A stretch of 64,000 nucleotides of DNA from Alphaproteobacteria bacterium (GCA_021296265.1 JAGWAT010000006.1:1840-65839), one strand, 5' to 3'; positions 35,119-44,475 are shown, counted from the first letter of the stretch. Numbers and translations: made by a program. The notes: generated by a model not told the origin, from the letters alone.

Positions 35119-36467
35119 CGCGGTTTCCTCTCCTGTTTCCCGGCCAGCGCGCGCACCGACGACGACATCGCGATCCGCCCCTCACCCTTATAGGCCTCGT
35201 GGTTGGCCTCGATCAGGTCGCTCCGGTAGAGATAGTTGATCATCACGCCCGCTGACTGGGCGCGCCCGGTCTCGGACACGTTCGCCAGCCAGTTCAGCCG
35301 CTCCATGCGCGCGCCGTTGGAGAGATGGAAATGCGCGACCGGATCGGCCGCCCGTCCCTCGCGTTTCGCATGGACGAGATAGCGCGCCACCGTTCGCAAG
35401 ACCGGCCCCTTCGCCCCCTCGGCAGTTTCAGGGTCCTCCCACCACTGCGGTTTCGCCAGGGCGGCCTCGACGCCTTCGTCGGGATTTTGCTCGAGCCACC
35501 GCCCGAAACCGGGGATCGGAGACAGCGTGGCGAAGGTCTTCAGGTTGGGCAGCTCGGCGCGCAGATCGTCCACCACGCGCTTGATGAGGAAATCTCCGAG
35601 CGCGATGCCAGCCAGGCCGCGCTGGGCGTTGGAGATCGAATAGAAGACCGCCGTATTCGCTCGCGACGCGTCGCCGACCGGGCTCTCCTCGTCAAGTAGC
35701 GCGTGGACGTTGTCCGCAAGTCCCGTTTCCAGCGCGACCTCGACGAAGATCAGCGGTTCGTCCGGCATGCTCGGATGGAAGAAGGCATAGCAGCGGCGGT
35801 CGGAGTCGAGCCGATTCTTCAGGTCCTGCCAGCTTCGGATGGCATGCACGGCTTCATAGTTGATGAGCCTTTCCAAGAGCGAGGCCGGGGCGTTCCAGTC
35901 GATCCGCCTGAGCTCCAGGAAACCCGCATCGAACCAGCTCGCGAGCAGCCGCTTCAAGTCCTTCTCCAGGCCCGGAAGCGCCGCATCCTCGGGCGCAAAC
36001 CGCATCAGGTCGTAGCGCAAGTCGACCAGGAACTTCACGCCGCCAGCAAGCGCATTGAACTGCCTCAACAGGCGTTCGCGCGGAGCGCTCAATGCATCCC
36101 GGAGCGCATCCTCCGCAGCGGCCCGACCCTCTGGCGGCACCGTCGCCAGGGCCGCCATGGCCTGTTCGACCGAGGCCGGGTCCCGGTCGAACTCTGTCGC
36201 CAGGATGGTGAGGTAGCGGCGGCGGCCGGTCTGCGACAACTGGAGATAGGCCCTGCCGAGCTCGGCGGCACGATTGCGCGCCGAGACCTCCCCGCCCCTG
36301 CCTTCGAGACAGGCCCAGAGGCGTTCGCGAATGCGTTCTGCATCCCCCTTCGTCAGATCCGGGTCCGGGTCGAGTCCGTCACCGCCGATCAGGCCGCGTA
36401 CGGCCTCCTTCAACCCCGCGAGCGTGCGGTCGAACAGTCGGGAGACCTCTGCTTCGGACTGACTCAT
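35115..36467 (-). CDS. Malonyl-CoA decarboxylase
   Basis: 450 residues, the usual bacterial size. An N-terminal helical domain of about 140 residues is followed by the catalytic GNAT-like domain with LRRIDWNAPASLLERLINYE, CYAFFHPSMPDEPLIFVEVA, SISNAQRGLAGIALGDFLIK, the catalytic Ser region TFATLSPIPGFGRWL and the His motif HFHLSNGARMERLNWLAN. It turns malonyl-CoA into acetyl-CoA and CO2 in the cytoplasm. Its ATG overlaps the stop of the decayed nnrD upstream (ATGA), and its own stop overlaps a 59-codon gene. Confidence 0.95.
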   Translation of the reverse strand: MSQSEAEVSRLFDRTLAGLKEAVRGLIGGDGLDPDPDLTKGDAERIRERLWACLEGRGGEVSARNRAAELGRAYLQLSQTGRRRYLTILATEFDRDPASVEQAMAALATVPPEGRAAAEDALRDALSAPRERLLRQFNALAGGVKFLVDLRYDLMRFAPEDAALPGLEKDLKRLLASWFDAGFLELRRIDWNAPASLLERLINYEAVHAIRSWQDLKNRLDSDRRCYAFFHPSMPDEPLIFVEVALETGLADNVHALLDEESPVGDASRANTAVFYSISNAQRGLAGIALGDFLIKRVVDDLRAELPNLKTFATLSPIPGFGRWLEQNPDEGVEAALAKPQWWEDPETAEGAKGPVLRTVARYLVHAKREGRAADPVAHFHLSNGARMERLNWLANVSETGRAQSAGVMINYLYRSDLIEANHEAYKGEGRIAMSSSVRALAGKQERKPR

Positions 36468-36765
36468 GTTGCGTGCAACCGGCGATGAACCGCCGGCACC
36501 ATGTTCGGCAAATCCTCGGCAATCAACCCCGTCCCGAACGCGGCCGCCGCCTCCCCGTGCAGCCAGGTTGGCGCAACAGCCGCATTGAACGCGGTCATGC
36601 CCTGCGCGATCACGCCGAGGACCCTGCCGGCCCGCACATCGCGACCACCCCGTCCGGCAGGGCCAACGCGGTGTCCGCGCCCTTTATCAATATGGTCAAG
36701 CCGCCGGCCACCGCGGCTCCGCGCGCTCTTGCGAGCCGATCACCCTCGAACGAAAAGCACCCTGG
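36464..36765 (-). pseudogene. Remnant of NAD(P)H-hydrate dehydratase (nnrD), C-terminal part
   Basis: Two frames on the minus strand together match the end of ADP-dependent NAD(P)HX dehydratase. The first (about 36765-36612) reads EGDRLARARGAAVAGGLTIL then IKGADTALALPDGVVAM and hits a TGA. The second frame (-1) reads GVIAQGMTAFNAAVAPTWLH, GEAAAAFGTGLIAEDLPNMV and ends at the TGA overlapping the mcd ATG. The stretch between them, which should hold the GTGDVLAG-type phosphate loop, is deleted. The N-terminal two thirds are missing; the aminotransferase ends about 90 bases upstream. A full nnrD is probably elsewhere. Confidence 0.75.
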
Positions 36766-36853
36766 CGCGGGCGGTTCCTGGCGCGCCGGCCGGAGACTGG
36801 CAGGCCAGCCTTGACGGGGCTGTCCCGCGCCGATCGCGCCACCGAGACCGGCT

Positions 36854-37696
36854 CTACAGCGGCTCCGTCTCGGCAAACGCCCAGTAGGCCTCGCGCGCCG
36901 CGCGATACAGGGGGCCCACCGGGAACTCGTGGTCGTCGACGCGGGTAATCGGCAAGACCTTGCCCCAATTGCCCGTGCTGAAGACCTCGTCCGCCCCCAG
37001 CACGTCGTCGACCGACACCGTCCGTTCGACCACCTCGATGCCGCGGTCCGCCAGGAGATCCGCCACCCGCTGCTTGGTGATGCCGTTGAGAAACGTCCGG
37101 TTCCAGACGGGCGTAATCGCCGCTCCATCCCGACCCAGCCAGATATTGGCCGAAGCGAGCTCGGCCACGTTGCCGTCCCCGTCCAGCATCAGTGCATTGT
37201 CGAACCCCCGCCGCTCGGCGTCCTGCAGGGCCCGTGACCCGTTGGGATAGAGACAGGAGGCCTTGGCCTCGGTTGGGGCCATGTCCGGGCCGGGCCGCCG
37301 GTACGGGCTTACGGTCACGGCCCTCCCGGTCGGCGCCGGCATCGTCATCCGCATGAGCGACAGCAGGAAACGGGTGCTGCCCGGCTCGGGCGTGAGAAAT
37401 CCCCGCGCAGCGTACAGGGACGGGCGGATATAGAGTTCGGCGCCGGTCTCGAAGCGACGCGCTCCTTCGCGCGCGAGGGCCTCTATCGTCGGCGCGTCGA
37501 CCGGCTGGTCCAGCCCCATGACGACCGCCGAACGCAGCAGTCGTTCGCAGTGACGGCGAAGGTCGGGGACGCAGTTGTTGAACAGCCGCGCACCGTCGAA
37601 GACGGCCGTGCCGTGCATGTAGCTCTGGCTGAGCGCGCCGATCAGTGGCGGGTCGCCCTCGTACCACGTTTCGTCGGCATAAACGAGACTGTCCAT
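36854..37696 (-). CDS. Class IV aminotransferase (branched-chain amino acid type)
   Basis: 280 residues from the ATG at 37696; one at 37720 is also possible. It shows [30 protein letters not shown] and LYIRPSLYA; the PLP-lysine lies around [16 protein letters not shown], followed by [28 protein letters not shown] and [13 protein letters not shown]. This is the fold type IV pattern of IlvE, D-amino acid aminotransferase and aminodeoxychorismate lyase; IlvE-like is favoured but not proven. It is divergent from the 2Fe-2S subunit gene at 37899. Confidence 0.88.
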   Translation of the reverse strand: MDSLVYADETWYEGDPPLIGALSQSYMHGTAVFDGARLFNNCVPDLRRHCERLLRSAVVMGLDQPVDAPTIEALAREGARRFETGAELYIRPSLYAARGFLTPEPGSTRFLLSLMRMTMPAPTGRAVTVSPYRRPGPDMAPTEAKASCLYPNGSRALQDAERRGFDNALMLDGDGNVAELASANIWLGRDGAAITPVWNRTFLNGITKQRVADLLADRGIEVVERTVSVDDVLGADEVFSTGNWGKVLPITRVDDHEFPVGPLYRAAREAYWAFAETEPL

Positions 37697-37898
37697 CGTT
37701 CGCTCCACAGCCCACGCCATGAGCCGTCGCAACTGCCGCCTGACCGGGCCAAACGCCACGATTTGGAGTTGCGGGCCTCGCAAAGTACCATGGGCGGGCT
37801 GTCGACGTGGCGGCGGCTCCCGGATGGAGGGGTTGTCACGCCGACCACCGGTTTCGGGCCTGCGACGCGGGCCCGGACACAACGAGGAGGAAGTTGAC

Positions 37899-38348
37899 AT
37901 GAATTTGACTGTCAACGGCAGCCCGCAGGAATTCGGCGGCGACCCGAACATGCCCCTGCTTTGGTACGTCCGAGATGTTCTCGGGCTTACCGGGAGCAAG
38001 TTCGCGTGCGGCACCGGCCTTTGCGGGTCGTGCACCGTCCATGTGGGCGGTGAAGCGGTACGGGCGTGCGTTACACCTGTATCGGCCGCTGAGGGGATGG
38101 AAGTGACCACGATCGAAGGCCTGGACGCGGAGGGCAACCACCCCGTGCAGCGCGCCTGGCGTGCCCACAACGTCCCGCAGTGCGGCTACTGTCAGTCTGG
38201 CCAGATCATGCAAGCGGCGGCCCTGCTTTCCCAGAACCCGGATCCCTCGGATCAGGAAATCTTGGACGGCATGAGCGGCAACATCTGTCGGTGCGGCACG
38301 TACCAGCGGATTTTCGCCGCCGTGAAAACGGCAGCGAAGGAGGTCTGA
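37899..38348 (+). CDS. (2Fe-2S)-binding subunit, isoquinoline 1-oxidoreductase alpha type
   Basis: 149 residues. A plant-ferredoxin-like cluster is coordinated by C37, C42, C45 and C57 ([11 protein letters not shown]), and a second [2Fe-2S] cluster by C95, C98, C130 and C132 (CGYC, CRC) in the helical domain. This is the small subunit of a two-component molybdenum hydroxylase. A GAGGAGGAAG ribosome site precedes the ATG. Two bases separate it from the large subunit gene. The enzyme passes electrons from the Mo site to an outside acceptor. Confidence 0.95.
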   Translation: MNLTVNGSPQEFGGDPNMPLLWYVRDVLGLTGSKFACGTGLCGSCTVHVGGEAVRACVTPVSAAEGMEVTTIEGLDAEGNHPVQRAWRAHNVPQCGYCQSGQIMQAAALLSQNPDPSDQEILDGMSGNICRCGTYQRIFAAVKTAAKEV

Positions 38349-38350
38349 CC

Positions 38351-40639
38351 ATGACGATGCTTACTAATCTGAGCCGACGGACGGTTCTCAAGGGCATTGC
38401 CGGAACCGGTGGTTTCGTCATTGGCGCCCGCATCGGTGCCGACCAGCTGCTGGGCCTTCCCGCCAACGCAGCCGAAGGGAAGCTCGACGCAAACCTCTTC
38501 GTCGCGGTCGACGGTGACGGTTCCGTAACCATCACCTGTGCCCGATCCGAAATGGGTCAGGGTGTCCGCACCTCGCTCCCGATGATCATCGCCGACGAGA
38601 TGGAAGCCGACTGGGCTCGTTGCTCGGTCGTGCAGGCTGACGCTGAACAGAAGTGGAATGACTTCGGCCAGGAGCTCGACACTGACGGCTCCCGTTCGGT
38701 CCGCCGGGACATCAACCACCTCCGCGCAGCCGGCGCTGGCGCTCGCAAGATGCTCGAAATGGCTGCCGCCGAGATGTGGGGGGTGCCAGCTGAAGAGTGT
38801 GTCGCGCAGAACCACCGCGTGAGCCACGCTCCAAGCGGCCGCTCCGCCGACTTCGGCGAGCTCGTCGCCACGGCTTCCGGCCTTGAGGCCCCGGACCCGG
38901 CAACGGTCCAGGTCAAGGACCGGAGCGACTGGAAGTACATCGCCAACGAATCCGCCTACACGCCGGACGCCTACGTCGACCTGGTCGACATGACCACCGG
39001 CAAGGGCATGTTCGGTGCCGACACGATGCTCGACGGCATGAAGACCGCCGTCGTCGCACGGTCGCCGGTGTACCGAGGCAAGGTGGAGAGCTACGACGAC
39101 TCCGCCGCCATGGCCATCACGGGCGTGCGCGGAACGGTCGAGATCCCGATGCCGGAGTTGCCGATTGCGTTCAAGCAGCTGGGTGGTGTCGCGGTGATCG
39201 CCGACAACACGTGGGCTGCCCTGGAAGGCCGCAAGGCGCTCCAGGTCCAGTGGGCCGAGTCCGAGAACAGCGCGCTTGACAGCCCGTCGTACGACGACGC
39301 GCTGCGCAAGGCGGCGTCTGAGCCCGGCACGACGATCCGTGAACGCGGCAGCTACGAGCTGGCCCGGGACAAGGCGTCGGCGAAGGAGTTCACCCGCGAC
39401 TACTTCGTGCCGTTCTTCATCCACACACCGATGGAGCCGCCGGCAGCGGTCGCCAACTACCAGGACGGCAAGGTCGAGATCTGGGCAGCCTCCCAGCATC
39501 CGATGGCGGTTCGGGACACGATCGCCGAGGTGCTCGGCATCGAGAAGGAAGACGTGCTGGTGCACATCACCCTCCTCGGTGGCGGGTTCGGCCGGAAATC
39601 CAAGGCGGACTACGCTGTGGAAGCGGCCTACCTCTCACGCGAGGTCGGTGCCCCGGTGCGGCTGGTCTGGACTCGTGAAGACGAAGTCCGGAACGGCTAC
39701 TACCACGCTGCAAGTGCACAGAGCATCAGCGCCGTGATCGACGCCGGACGGGTGTCCGGATGGCGTCACGGTGTTGCGTTCCCGTCCATCCTGGGCCTGT
39801 GGGTCCCGGAACAGAAGATCGGGTTCAACATTGAGCACGGTCTCGGCCTGATTGACATGCCCTACAACTCGATCGAGAACATTCGCATCGAGAACGGGGA
39901 TGCCAACCTGCACACCCGGATCGGCTGGTACCGCTCCGTGAACAACATCCAGCACTCCTTCGCGATCAACAGCTTCGCGAATGAGCTGGCACACGAAATC
40001 GGCCGCGACCCGGTCGAGTTCCAGTTGGAGCTGATCGGCGAACCGGCGATCATCGACCTGACGCAAGAGAAGGTCGAGGACTACTGGAACTATGGTGACC
40101 CGATCGAGGACTACCCGATCGACACCGGGCGTCTGGCCGCCGTCCTGCGGAAGGCGCGCGACGTTTCCGGTTACGGGAAGGCGCTTCCGAAGGGGCACGG
40201 CCTCGGCCTCGCGGTGCACCGTTCGTTCCTGTCCTACATCGCCCAGGCGGTGCGGGTGCAGGTCGCGGACGACGGCAACTACACCGTCACGCGGGTCGAC
40301 ACGGTGCTGGACTGCGGTCTGGGCGCTAACCCCGAACGGATCCGGGCCCAGTGCGAGGGCGCTGCCGTCTACGGCAACACCATTGCCAGGTTCGGCCAGA
40401 TCACGTACGGCCAGGGCGCGGTGAACGAGAGCAACTTCCACGACTACCCAGTGTCGCGGATCGACGACTCTCCGCTCAACGTGCATCTCCACCGGATCGA
40501 GAACGACCACATTCCGAGTGGTGTCGGCGAACCGATGGTGCCGCCGTTCGCTCCGGCTCTGGCCAACGCGATCTTCGCCGCGACCGGCAAGCGGATTCGC
40601 AATCTGCCGATCCGGCCGGAAGACATCGCCGCCGGCTGA
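38351..40639 (+). CDS. Molybdopterin-binding large subunit, isoquinoline 1-oxidoreductase beta type
   Basis: 762 residues. A twin-arginine signal (LSRRTVLKGIAGTGGFVIGA) indicates export, so the complex is periplasmic, as known for IorAB-type aldehyde or N-heterocycle oxidoreductases. Motifs include CARSEMGQGVRTSLPMIIAD, HITLLGGGFGRKSKADYAVE and GVGEPMVPPFAPALANAIFA with the catalytic Glu. It matches the beta subunit family closely in size. No cytochrome subunit follows; a strong terminator ends the operon. The substrate may be an aldehyde or N-heterocyclic aromatic (inference from family). Confidence 0.93.
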   Translation: MTMLTNLSRRTVLKGIAGTGGFVIGARIGADQLLGLPANAAEGKLDANLFVAVDGDGSVTITCARSEMGQGVRTSLPMIIADEMEADWARCSVVQADAEQKWNDFGQELDTDGSRSVRRDINHLRAAGAGARKMLEMAAAEMWGVPAEECVAQNHRVSHAPSGRSADFGELVATASGLEAPDPATVQVKDRSDWKYIANESAYTPDAYVDLVDMTTGKGMFGADTMLDGMKTAVVARSPVYRGKVESYDDSAAMAITGVRGTVEIPMPELPIAFKQLGGVAVIADNTWAALEGRKALQVQWAESENSALDSPSYDDALRKAASEPGTTIRERGSYELARDKASAKEFTRDYFVPFFIHTPMEPPAAVANYQDGKVEIWAASQHPMAVRDTIAEVLGIEKEDVLVHITLLGGGFGRKSKADYAVEAAYLSREVGAPVRLVWTREDEVRNGYYHAASAQSISAVIDAGRVSGWRHGVAFPSILGLWVPEQKIGFNIEHGLGLIDMPYNSIENIRIENGDANLHTRIGWYRSVNNIQHSFAINSFANELAHEIGRDPVEFQLELIGEPAIIDLTQEKVEDYWNYGDPIEDYPIDTGRLAAVLRKARDVSGYGKALPKGHGLGLAVHRSFLSYIAQAVRVQVADDGNYTVTRVDTVLDCGLGANPERIRAQCEGAAVYGNTIARFGQITYGQGAVNESNFHDYPVSRIDDSPLNVHLHRIENDHIPSGVGEPMVPPFAPALANAIFAATGKRIRNLPIRPEDIAAG

Positions 40640-40651
40640 CCCAAGACGGAA

Positions 40652-40680
40652 ACCGGGGCGGGGTCCTGCCTCGCCCCGGT
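40652..40680 (+). repeat. Inverted repeat just after the molybdoenzyme operon
   Basis: ACCGGGGCG and CGCCCCGGT flank an 11-base loop at 40652-40680, a perfect 9-bp stem without a T-run. It lies 12 bases after the stop and may protect the 3' end or assist the terminator that follows. Confidence 0.5.
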
Positions 40681-40700
40681 ACTCCGATGCGAACTCGAAA

Positions 40701-40733
40701 GCCGGACGGGCACTGCCCGTCCGGCCTTTTTTC
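40701..40733 (+). terminator. Strong intrinsic terminator
   Basis: GCCGGACGGGCA and TGCCCGTCCGGC form a perfect 12-bp stem with a very short loop, directly followed by TTTTTT. It ends the iorAB-like operon. Confidence 0.92.
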
Positions 40734-40898
40734 TGCCCTGCGTGTCGCCGGCCCCGCCCGCTCCGGGTTCCCGATGATCCGAGGCAGCGCCTCCCCCCAG
40801 CCGGTCATCCGGCTCCGCTGCCCACCGCCGTCTAGCCGGCTTGACCCCGGCACCCACCCGGCACCAACATTGCGATTGGACCCATCAACCGGGGCTGA

Positions 40899-41495
40899 TC
40901 AACCGACCGTGGTCTCGATCCTGTTCTTCCAGATCTCAGTTGCGCGCTCAACGCGCCTCGAGGCGGGTTCAAGATCTTCTAGGTGCGCGCTCAGACGGCC
41001 ACACAAAGACTCGATGCACGTACGAGTTACCTCCGCCCTGACACCCATTGTCACGCCTGCCTGGACGAAATCCCTGGCGGACAACCGATTCCGCTTGCCC
41101 GCCAGCAAGAGCGCCAGCTGGTCGTTCTCAAAGCCAGGAAAGTCCCGTGTCGTCACAGTGTCATAGGTCGGCGCGAACCGGACGGACGAGAAATTCTGCC
41201 CGCCGTCAGGGGCAACCCTGAGGACGGCCATGTTCTTCAAGTGGAAATCGCCATTGGCGATGAGTCACGCGAATACGGCCCGACCAAGTAGCACCAAGAT
41301 ATCTGCTTCGGCGTTGCTGGAAACGCCGCGCAGCGCCCGTGCCACTTGCTCGATGGAACCCTCATACTTATCCGAAGGTGCAACGTCACGAATCGACGCC
41401 ATATCCTCCAGGGAGATCTTCCGACGGTCGTTGTCTGAGCGACGGATGTCGAAGCGCTCGATCAATAGGGCGTCGGGCAGCTCACCCGACTGCAC
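40899..41495 (-). pseudogene. Broken HipA-like serine/threonine kinase (C-terminal half)
   Basis: On the minus strand, two in-frame pieces separated by a TGA at 41265-41267 read LPDALLIERFDIRRSDN, SDKYEGSIEQVARALRG, LLGRAVFA then stop, then LIANGDFHLKNMAVLRV, FAPTYDTVTTRDFPGF and LLAGKRNRLSARDFV. This matches the HipA C-terminal kinase domain including the NGDxHLKN catalytic motif. The N-terminal half and any HipB partner are absent. It is therefore a toxin-antitoxin relic. Confidence 0.75.
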
Positions 41496-41576
41496 GCCCC
41501 ACGAACAGGCCCCTCCTGCGTGCCTCCGCTACAGGCGCGACTTGGCAAATCGATCCGTTCAGTGCACCATGCGGAT

Positions 41577-41891
41577 ATGCAATCGGTGCTCCGAATCGTG
41601 ACTGGCTGGATCGTGGCTGGGGGCTTGGTCGCCTATGCCCACGCCGGCGAAGTAGTTCCCGTCGAGGGGTTCAACGAGCTTCGAGTCTGCGCCTGTGACT
41701 GTGTCAACCAGTATGAGTTGCGGGTAGATCGATCGGGGGATACCGACGTGATCTGCCGAGGCCTCAGGGACGACGGTGAATGGACCGACGTCAAGCAGTC
41801 GCGCTATACGCCAGCAGACAATTCCGGATTACTGTTTCACACGCGGGACCGCTACACGCGTTTCGTCTGCGAAGAACGTTCCCGTCTATGA
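41577..41891 (+). CDS. Small secreted Cys-containing hypothetical protein
   Basis: 104 residues from the ATG at 41577. A clear signal peptide (VLRIVTGWIVAGGLVAYAHA, cleavage near AHA-G) precedes a mature part with several cysteines: CACDC, C in DVICRG and C in FVCEE. It probably is a periplasmic protein stabilised by disulfides. No family recognised. Its end overlaps the tail of the hydratase on the opposite strand by six bases. Confidence 0.55.
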   Translation: MQSVLRIVTGWIVAGGLVAYAHAGEVVPVEGFNELRVCACDCVNQYELRVDRSGDTDVICRGLRDDGEWTDVKQSRYTPADNSGLLFHTRDRYTRFVCEERSRL

Positions 41892-42722
41892 GCTGGCTTG
41901 TGCGGCTGTAGGCTGGCCCTCAAGCGCAAGTGTCACGGTGCCGAGTGCATCGTTCGTCACCGTGATCTGATCTCCCGAACCCAACGGAAACGGCTCGCCG
42001 GGGCAACCGAGCAGCACCACGTCCCCGGGTTCCAGTTGCCGACGCCGAACATTGAGATGGGTCGCGACCCACGACAGGATTTCATAGGGATGCGCCAAGT
42101 ACGCCGACGTGCTGGCCACCCCGACCTCACGTTCATCGAGCGCCGTCCTGAATTCGAGGGAGTCGCAATCGAGTACCTTCAGATCATCGATCTCCTGGCC
42201 GAGCACGCAGGCGGCTGACCCGGCCAGGTCCGCAATCCCGAGACCAATGGTGTACTCCGCCAGTCCGGAAACATGGCGGTCATCAAAGATGCCTATCGCC
42301 AATGCCACAGCACCGACGCAACCGGCAACTGATTCTCGGTCCCACGGGCCGTCGTCCGCCCCCATCGGCTTCCCGATTCGGAGCGCAAGTTCGGCACCGG
42401 CCTCCGGGCTGTGCCGCTCGCTCTCGGGTAGCGTGGATGGCGAACTGAGCACGTCCTGACGCCAGATCGGCCCCACGATCGGATGCACGATGTCGTGCTG
42501 TTTCTGGGCAGCATCGGTGGTCAACGCGATGCGCCAGCCCCCCGGCTCGGTACCTCGGGAACGCATGCGTCGGATGATCGAATCCTGGACCCGGTAGGCC
42601 TCCACCATGGTCTGCGGCGTCAAGCTCTTGTCCCAGGCGCCATCGTATGCCGTACCATCGGCCCGATCGGCCAGAAGACGCTCCACCAACCGGTGGACGC
42701 GGATCTCTTCCAACATGCCCAT
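41886..42722 (-). CDS. 2-keto-4-pentenoate hydratase-like protein (FAH superfamily)
   Basis: 278 residues. The sequence shows EAYRVQDSIIRRMRSRGTEP, GWRIALTT, the acidic metal-binding Glu in GAELALRIG, GIFDDRH, ADLAGSAACVLGQEIDDL and PLGSGDQITVT, matching the MhpD/DmpE hydratase fold. Such enzymes hydrate 2-hydroxypenta-2,4-dienoate after meta-cleavage of catechols. It lies 15 bases after a paralogue, so the two form an operon with the CDGSH gene. Confidence 0.85.
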   Translation of the reverse strand: MGMLEEIRVHRLVERLLADRADGTAYDGAWDKSLTPQTMVEAYRVQDSIIRRMRSRGTEPGGWRIALTTDAAQKQHDIVHPIVGPIWRQDVLSSPSTLPESERHSPEAGAELALRIGKPMGADDGPWDRESVAGCVGAVALAIGIFDDRHVSGLAEYTIGLGIADLAGSAACVLGQEIDDLKVLDCDSLEFRTALDEREVGVASTSAYLAHPYEILSWVATHLNVRRRQLEPGDVVLLGCPGEPFPLGSGDQITVTNDALGTVTLALEGQPTAAQASS

Positions 42723-42737
42723 CGCCGCCCAGTCCCC

Positions 42738-43526
42738 TCAAGCCTCGAGAGTGAATTCGACGGCTTCCAGGCCGTCTACTTCCCAACGGACCGTCTCGCC
42801 GGGCTGTGGCCAGACGGTCACTGCCAAGCTGCCCGTCATGACGATGGCGCCGGCATCGAGGCTGCGCCCACGTCTCGCCAGCGAGTTTCCCAGCAGAGCG
42901 AGCACCTGCAGCGGCCCGCCGAGCACGTTTTCGCCCACGCCCTCCCCTGCCGGCTGCCCGTCGATGGTCAGGCGTCCCGAAACGGCTGCGAGGTCGACGG
43001 TCGGCGTGTAGGCGACTTCCTGACCGATCACACAGCCGTAATTCATCGCGTTGTCTGCGACGAGAAGTCCGATGGTCGCGTCCGCGCCCGCATCCCGGTC
43101 ATCCACGATTTCGATTCCGGCCATATACCCGCCAACAGCCTCCGACACTGTGGCCGCGGTAAAGGGAGCTTGATCGGGCACGAGCGATTCGCGCATTCGG
43201 AGGACGATCTCGCCCTCCGCACCCAAATGCCGGTATCTCGTCGGGTCCAGTCGAGCGGCTGACGAATATACAAGCGGGCGGAAGATCGCGCCCTCCGCCG
43301 GTTCGTCAACCCCGAACATCTCCTGCATCGCCGGGTTGGTGAGGGCAACCTTCCAGCCGGCTACCGGACCATCCCCGGCATCCAAATGCAGCTGGATCAG
43401 TGCATCCTGCACCCGGTATGCAGAGTCGCGATCCGAGGGCACGGCTCCGGCCGGGAGTTCGTCCTGGGACCGCAGCGCCCGTCGGTGCTCCAGCAGCAGT
43501 GCCGCCGACTGCTCGGTAGTCCACAT
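42738..43526 (-). CDS. 2-keto-4-pentenoate hydratase-like protein (second paralogue)
   Basis: 262 residues from the ATG at 43526 (MWTTEQSAALLLEHRRALRS). It has YRVQDALIQLHLDAGDGPVA, GWKVALTNP, the Glu of GAEGEIVLRM, AGIEIVDDRDAG, ADNAMNYGCVIGQEV and LGGPLQVLALL, a full FAH/hydratase domain. It is clearly homologous to, but diverged from, the downstream gene. In related pathways a hydratase and a decarboxylase subunit of this superfamily work as a complex, so the pair might be a hetero-oligomer (inference). It starts 2 bases after the CDGSH gene stop. Confidence 0.86.
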   Translation of the reverse strand: MWTTEQSAALLLEHRRALRSQDELPAGAVPSDRDSAYRVQDALIQLHLDAGDGPVAGWKVALTNPAMQEMFGVDEPAEGAIFRPLVYSSAARLDPTRYRHLGAEGEIVLRMRESLVPDQAPFTAATVSEAVGGYMAGIEIVDDRDAGADATIGLLVADNAMNYGCVIGQEVAYTPTVDLAAVSGRLTIDGQPAGEGVGENVLGGPLQVLALLGNSLARRGRSLDAGAIVMTGSLAVTVWPQPGETVRWEVDGLEAVEFTLEA

Positions 43527-43528
43527 GG

Positions 43529-43768
43529 TCACAGGAGGTTGTGCGTGCCGTCGCAATACGGGGAATCGCCCGTCGACTTGCACCCGCACAGGAACACGGT
43601 CTCCGTTTTCTCCGCCTTCCAGACGAACGGTGAAAATTCGGTTTCCCGGTGTGAGCCGTCACACCAAGGCTGGTTGGCGCTTCGGCCGCAAGCACACCAG
43701 GCGTAATTTTTTCCGGCCTCTAACTCGACACTGTACGGCTCAGACTGGGCAACGATTGGGGAACTCAT
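43529..43768 (-). CDS. Double CDGSH iron-sulfur domain protein
   Basis: 79 residues with two CDGSH-type [2Fe-2S] motifs in tandem: CACGRSANQPWCDGSH and CGCKSTGDSPYCDGTH. Each has the three-Cys, one-His ligand set of mitoNEET-like clusters. The bacterial double form is typically about 75-80 residues, matching. Such proteins are thought to act in redox sensing or cluster/electron transfer. The start ATG at 43768 has a purine-rich AGGAGGAT upstream. First gene of an operon with two hydratase paralogues. Confidence 0.93.
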   Translation of the reverse strand: MSSPIVAQSEPYSVELEAGKNYAWCACGRSANQPWCDGSHRETEFSPFVWKAEKTETVFLCGCKSTGDSPYCDGTHNLL

Positions 43769-44039
43769 TCGCAATCCTCCTTGCGGCGGCAGTGTACTTG
43801 GCCAACCTAGGTCCGCAACGCCGGAGCGACCCTGATCCACAACGAGCAGGCAAATTGGCGTCTGGCCAGTCAGCGGCACTCGCAAGCAGGCCCGGCGAGA
43901 GGGTCCGACCATGAGCTTCGAGCCGGCTCTGCGCGAGGGCTAGCCAAGGCCAGGGCGAACATCGATCGCCACGCCAACTCCGATCACGCTGATGCGGCGG
44001 CGGAAAGTAGGGGCTGGACAGGTGATGTAATCTGCGGGG

Positions 44040-44360
44040 ATGGCTCGTTCCGCTGGCAAGAGATACACGCGAATAGCCCGAGGCTGGGCCGGCCTCACCA
44101 TCGCCATTGGCCTGTTGGTCGCGCAAGTCGCCTTCAGCCACCATGCGGTGGAGTACGGCCACGACGAGCATTCGCACGACGAGCACGGGTCTTGCGTGTT
44201 CCCGCTGGTTTCTGCGGAGCTTTTTCTTCTCCCTCTAGCTCTGCCGGATCGCGCACCCAGCCTTCTCGAGCCACCAGCCATAACCAGTTCGCTTCCGGTC
44301 GCAACCCGCGCATCGAGAGCGAACTGCATACGTGCTCCTCCGACGTCCCCCCTGACCTGA
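44040..44360 (+). CDS. Small His-rich exported protein heading the metal locus
   Basis: 106 residues. A membrane/signal segment (GLTIAIGLLVAQVAFS) is followed by a His/Asp/Glu cluster (HHAVEYGHDEHSHDEHGSC), then a less hydrophilic part FPLVSAELFLLPLAL. GCGGGG lies close before the ATG. The His cluster could bind zinc or another transition metal. It precedes the His-rich porin and ABC genes, all plus strand, so a metal-related role is inferred. No named family. Confidence 0.55.
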   Translation: MARSAGKRYTRIARGWAGLTIAIGLLVAQVAFSHHAVEYGHDEHSHDEHGSCVFPLVSAELFLLPLALPDRAPSLLEPPAITSSLPVATRASRANCIRAPPTSPLT

Positions 44361-44475
44361 AATCTACAAGCTCGGGTGCCAGTGCCCGACTCAACAGCAT
44401 GGACCTCGCATGTGCTCGCCGCAGGGTGGGTGTGCGCATGGACCATTGCCCTCGCGTGTACGTACGGAGAACACC

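Noticed and set aside
43769-44039. Zur operator upstream of the metal locus
   Set aside because: No GTTATA-N-TATAAC-type palindrome is visible; regulation by Zur is therefore not claimed.
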